Assembly: GCF_035582795.1 (NCBI RefSeq)
Contig: NC_134373.1
Span: forward strand, 18,436,001 to 18,500,000
Direction: 5' to 3'
DNA length: 64,000 nucleotides
From: Mycteria americana
Taxonomy: Eukaryota > Chordata > Aves > Ciconiiformes > Ciconiidae
This document shows positions 57,829 through 64,000 of this stretch, piece by piece. The stretch's first letter is position 1. Each line of letters begins with the position of its first letter. The notes beneath the pieces were generated by a model, which saw only the letters and a program-made list of their open reading frames with translations, was not told the origin of the DNA and ran no database searches. Both the position numbers and the translations under genes were made by a program.

Positions 57829-60800
57829 TTTTTTATTTGTTTGTTTTTTCCTACATAAACTGCCAGGAAATTGATACTATACCCAAACCTGTGGAACCTG
57901 GGCTATGTTAATCTTTATTCTGGTCAATCTGTCTAGAAAGTGGAAGAAAATTAGTTCTGTTATGTTAAGTGGCTAAATGGGGGTATTTTCCTCAAACCCA
58001 CAAGCTGATAATTGTTTCCTTAAGTAACCAGTTTTAGTTAGAACATTCCCTGCAAGGGAAATGATCTATCATTAATTTTTACTCTGTTCCTTGGTTTTAC
58101 ATGGGTGCTTAGCTTGGTAATACAGAAGGGATCAGGCCCAAATCCAGCCAGCTCCCTTCTGATGCTGCACCCCAAAGGGGTTATAGTTGTATTTATACAC
58201 CAGTCGTACCTACTGATACTTCCTCAGCGCATGTTATTTTGTGTATACAAAAAAAGCATGTATTTTATGAAATAGGAATTCAAGAATGCAAGGTGTGACA
58301 CATTATATGGGTGGTTTTAGGGTTTGCCCTAAGTGATTAGAAGAATCATTTACCTAAACTTAAACTTGTATCGACATGAAATGGTCATTCCTAATGCTGC
58401 TTTTTAAATGCTAAGTTTCTAGAAAGTAACTGTGGCTGTAGCAACCCTTACTTACATGACTCTCAAATCTAAAGATACTCACTGGCCAGAAAAGCGGAAG
58501 GATCAAAGCTGTGTTCGAAGATGTGCACTATCCCTTTCTAAGTGTAGGACATAGTCAAGGCAAGGTGAAAACTATAATCAAGACTGTAAAATCTCATGTA
58601 GGAAATGAAGACAAGGAATGCTACAACTAGGATATCTGATTCTTGAATACCTTTCAAAACCTTTTACTAAGTCACAAATTATGTCATAGCATTAGTTAAA
58701 AGGGACAAAGAAGGCATAAGAAACCACTTCAAAGTTACACCTTAAAAACTACTTTAAAACCACTAAGAAGCCTTTCAGCAGTTTGTTCACAACCAATTTA
58801 GTGAGAAACAGACCTACCACATTTAGACAAGACTACCAGGATCTTAAAAAAAAAAATCTGATAAGCTCCTCTTTAAGGATCAATTTCTGATGCACTGGGG
58901 AATGGCTGAATTCCCCCTGCATAAGTACCACCTATCTGATCAGCTATGTACTTTAGGTGTATTTTTATAGCAACACATATGCCTCAGGTTCTTCCTAAAT
59001 GTAAATTCTATTCATTACATAATCCAGAAACATTATTAAGTGTTAAATACTAACATTAAAGTAGGAAAACCATGCCTGACACTTACCAATTAGATTTAAA
59101 TATTTGAAAGTCAAGAGTGAGAAAGACTTCAAAAAGAAAAGACAATTTGATTAAAAGGACAAAGTCATTTAAGTTGCAGTACCATAGAAATTATATCCAT
59201 ATTGATAAAAACAAAAAATCCAGATAGTATACCCCAAAATACAAGTAACTGTTACATTGAAAGGATAAATTAATTACACAGATGTATACATCTAGCTTTG
59301 CTACAGCTTCTTGTGTCCATGAGATGCTTGCTGTACAAGGTTGGTATTGATACACTTCTGCAATTTCTTTGTTGGAATGTTGTTGTTCTTACATATTGCA
59401 AGGTGTTATCTTTAATGTAATTCATTAACAAATAAAAGTTATGCTTCTTACAAGTTTTAAGTCTCAAAAGTCATCGGGCAGAATCTTCTCACAGTATTAC
59501 TACCTTTAGCAAGCCTAGAAGTTACAATATTTCTCATTAGCCTGGAGCAAGGGAAGGAGAGAAGAGATATTGAGATTAAAATAGAATCTAAAGTAAAGTC
59601 TTTCTGAAGTTACTCTTCATAAAACTAGAGGTATCATGATTTCAGTTCTCACTGTAGATTGTAGCTATGTGTCTACCTGCAGTTAGTACTTCTCCAGATG
59701 TAAAGTAATTTAGAGCTTTACAGATCTCAAACTGTCATATATGACCACTTCTTCACTCAAGGAGTGTATGAAGATTGACTTAAGCAGGCTTTGTATTTCT
59801 TATAGCCTCAAGTCCCAGACTACATCTGTTTTCTTTGATACAGAAAACCAGAGTTAAAATAGCTCCATTTGTCACAGTGTGATTGTAGGCAGACAAACCA
59901 GCCTGTCCGTTTCCAGATAGTGAAAACAACTGTTATTAATCACAATTACAAGACAAATACTAAAAGAAATTGCACCAGTATTTTCTTTTACCCCAGCAAT
60001 AGACAAATCTTAGTAGTGCTAAGAGTGACAAGGCCTGAAGGTCAGTAAATAGAACTGATACTATTAGGCTAATTCTCAAAAGCACATCTACTAAGCAGTG
60101 GAAAAAATGGATCTTGAATATCATACACAATGAACTGCCAGACAAAAACACTCAAAGCAGAAAATATTAATCAGTGTAAGAGGCAGTCATGCATACAACA
60201 GGAGCATAAGTAGTCTAACAGAAACCAAGTTTTCCATATCTGTGGAGGCAGAAAGTTCGAGTGTGCAAGGGTTTGAAAATGCTACATAACTTTTTTTTCT
60301 TGTTCAACATATGCTGTAAGCAAGGTTTCATATGGTGAGGGCAAATACATCCAAACATGTGACAAGCTCCAGCTGCATGCGAGTTAATGGATGAAATGTT
60401 AGTCACAGTAAAATACAGCTGCCACAGCAGGGGAGAGCACAATAGTACATTAAGGGGGTAATTCCACATGACACATGTGATAATTGACTGGTCCACTATA
60501 CCACCATATTAAAGATTTAATCAGAGGACAATAAGAGCATATTAAACTAAAAATACTGAAATTGTTTTCACTCATGTTATCATCACCTACACATCTTTCA
60601 ATATCCTGATATTGCTAAAGCAGAGTCCATTTCAGTTTCTATCACAAAGCTAGATGCCTGAAAACAGCCCTAGCTAAAAGTTTCAAGTCCAGGAAGTCAC
60701 CAATATGTTTTAAAGCACAATTTCTGCCCTTCAGTTTTCCCCACACAGAGCTTTTAGAATTACAAAATTTTTATCTAGTTTTAAACCATTAGACAACTTC

Positions 60801-61709
60801 CTCTTTGCTCTTATTTCTGTGGCCAGACAATGCCCCAAGAGAGTAGAGAGAAGAAATGCGTTAAGTTAACCAGTTTAAAGCAGCTAGCTACACAAATCAA
60901 ACTGACTTCACAACAAGTCTTCCTGATATCCAAGTTTACAGCACTATACAGGACACATGCAATCAAATTAGGCTATCTAAATATGCAGGAAAAGCATATG
61001 TAAAGCATCGGGTATATGAAATACCACTTTTACATGACATCAGTTCTTAAACTTCAATATAAGCACAAAATAGCTTGCAAAGAGGCTAGTAACTCAGGAC
61101 AAGCAATTCCTAAACTCCAAGAGGAAACTGAATAATCAGAAGTTAGCAGACAGCAAGCCAGTAATATCAATACTTACATAACATCAATTATGCAACAAAT
61201 GGTAGATTGCAACATAGTCCAGTTTAAAGTTACTAGCTCTTTTATGTGGATACTTTCACTAAGCACTCTGGAATTAGGGCTAACAGCATTCACCTAGCCA
61301 CAAGGGACACTAAACTGTCTTAAAACTGTTAAACTCTTATTTGAGGTCTCTGTAACTGAATATACCTCTGCACAAGGTTTAGTAGAAGTTGCTTAAGACA
61401 AACTGATCAATTACATTTTCAGGTTCTTAGACAGCCTGTAGACTTCCTATCAAAGGTTTGAAGCTGGTGCTCATAAATGCACCACATTGTGTGACTTGAC
61501 ATCAAGCAAACCAGGTCTAGGGACACTTACCCTGAAAGTCTGGCAAACAGGTGAGAAGTTTCTAGAAAGAATGCCAGGACATTCCCCCCCCATCAGTAAT
61601 TTCAGTTAATGCCTGTGAAATATTTTTCAAAGTTCTACTACAAACTATTTTATGTACTCATGAATATTTAGCAGTATAAGAGAGACTAATATTAGACTGA
61701 GAACATTAC

Positions 61710-61767
61710 CTCCATGGTGATGTGACAGACTTCCTCCATTGGCAAGTATTTCTTCTCTAGCAGCCCT
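61710..61767 (-). CDS. AGPS: AGPS penultimate coding exon (58 nt, HHH motif)
   Basis: On the minus strand a TTTAG acceptor (61770-61768) precedes 58 nt reading RAAREEILANGGSLSHHHG plus one base, followed by the GTAATG donor. The His triplet is, as I recall, the active-site HHH cluster of AGPS that acts in deprotonation and binding of the DHAP substrate. Codon phase is 0 at entry and 1 at exit and matches the neighbouring exons exactly. The first residue is Arg where I recall Ala in human. The exon is very short, so gene finders may skip it, yet without it the enzyme would lack its catalytic histidines and the frame would break. Confidence 0.95.

Positions 61768-64000
<2,233 letters not shown>

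Overview
The window is nuclear DNA from an animal, almost certainly a bird. A 5'-truncated CR1 LINE with the typical avian 3' end sits at 6470-7063, spliced vertebrate exons lie at both ends, and one CpG-island gene lies between them. I see no operons, CRISPR arrays, phage or rRNA/tRNA genes. Three protein-coding loci are recognisable, in the order PDE11A (+), TTC30/IFT70 (+), AGPS (-). As I recall it, this is the mirror image of the human 2q31 block AGPS - TTC30B - TTC30A - PDE11A, so the layout agrees with each individual call.

Left end (1 to about 1.3 kb): the last intron, terminal coding exon (323-484) and likely 3' UTR of PDE11A, a dual-specificity cyclic-nucleotide phosphodiesterase. 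The next 5 kb is non-coding and ends with the CR1 copy. The CR1 abuts a CpG island (about 7.08-8.53 kb) that holds the TTC30 promoter and the first half of its single-exon CDS (7612-9612, 666 aa). The promoter has a very good ZNF143/SBS-like element, two RFX-type X-boxes in a local duplication, and an upstream ATG whose short frame overlaps the TTC30 start. X-boxes fit the gene's role in intraflagellar transport.

Middle (about 10.2-48.5 kb): a long non-coding stretch in which I support no gene. It holds an orphan CpG-dense patch near 16.4-16.6 kb, four G or C homopolymers of 16-20 nt, two long A tracts, several decayed copies of an old short repeat, a degraded ancient CR1 ORF2 fragment near 29.07-29.56 kb, and a perfect 13-bp hairpin.

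Right end (about 48.5-64 kb): the 3' end of AGPS on the minus strand. It comprises a candidate long 3' UTR, the terminal coding exon (53279-53400), a 58-nt exon carrying the HHH active-site motif (61710-61767), and a 100-nt exon (63560-63659). Splice phases join these three exons without a break; the gene's 5' part lies beyond the window.

The three genes are syntenic neighbours, not one pathway: cyclic-nucleotide hydrolysis, ciliary transport and peroxisomal ether-lipid synthesis. I found no convincing novel multi-gene system. The observations most worth checking are the TTC30 promoter architecture and the non-coding structures.
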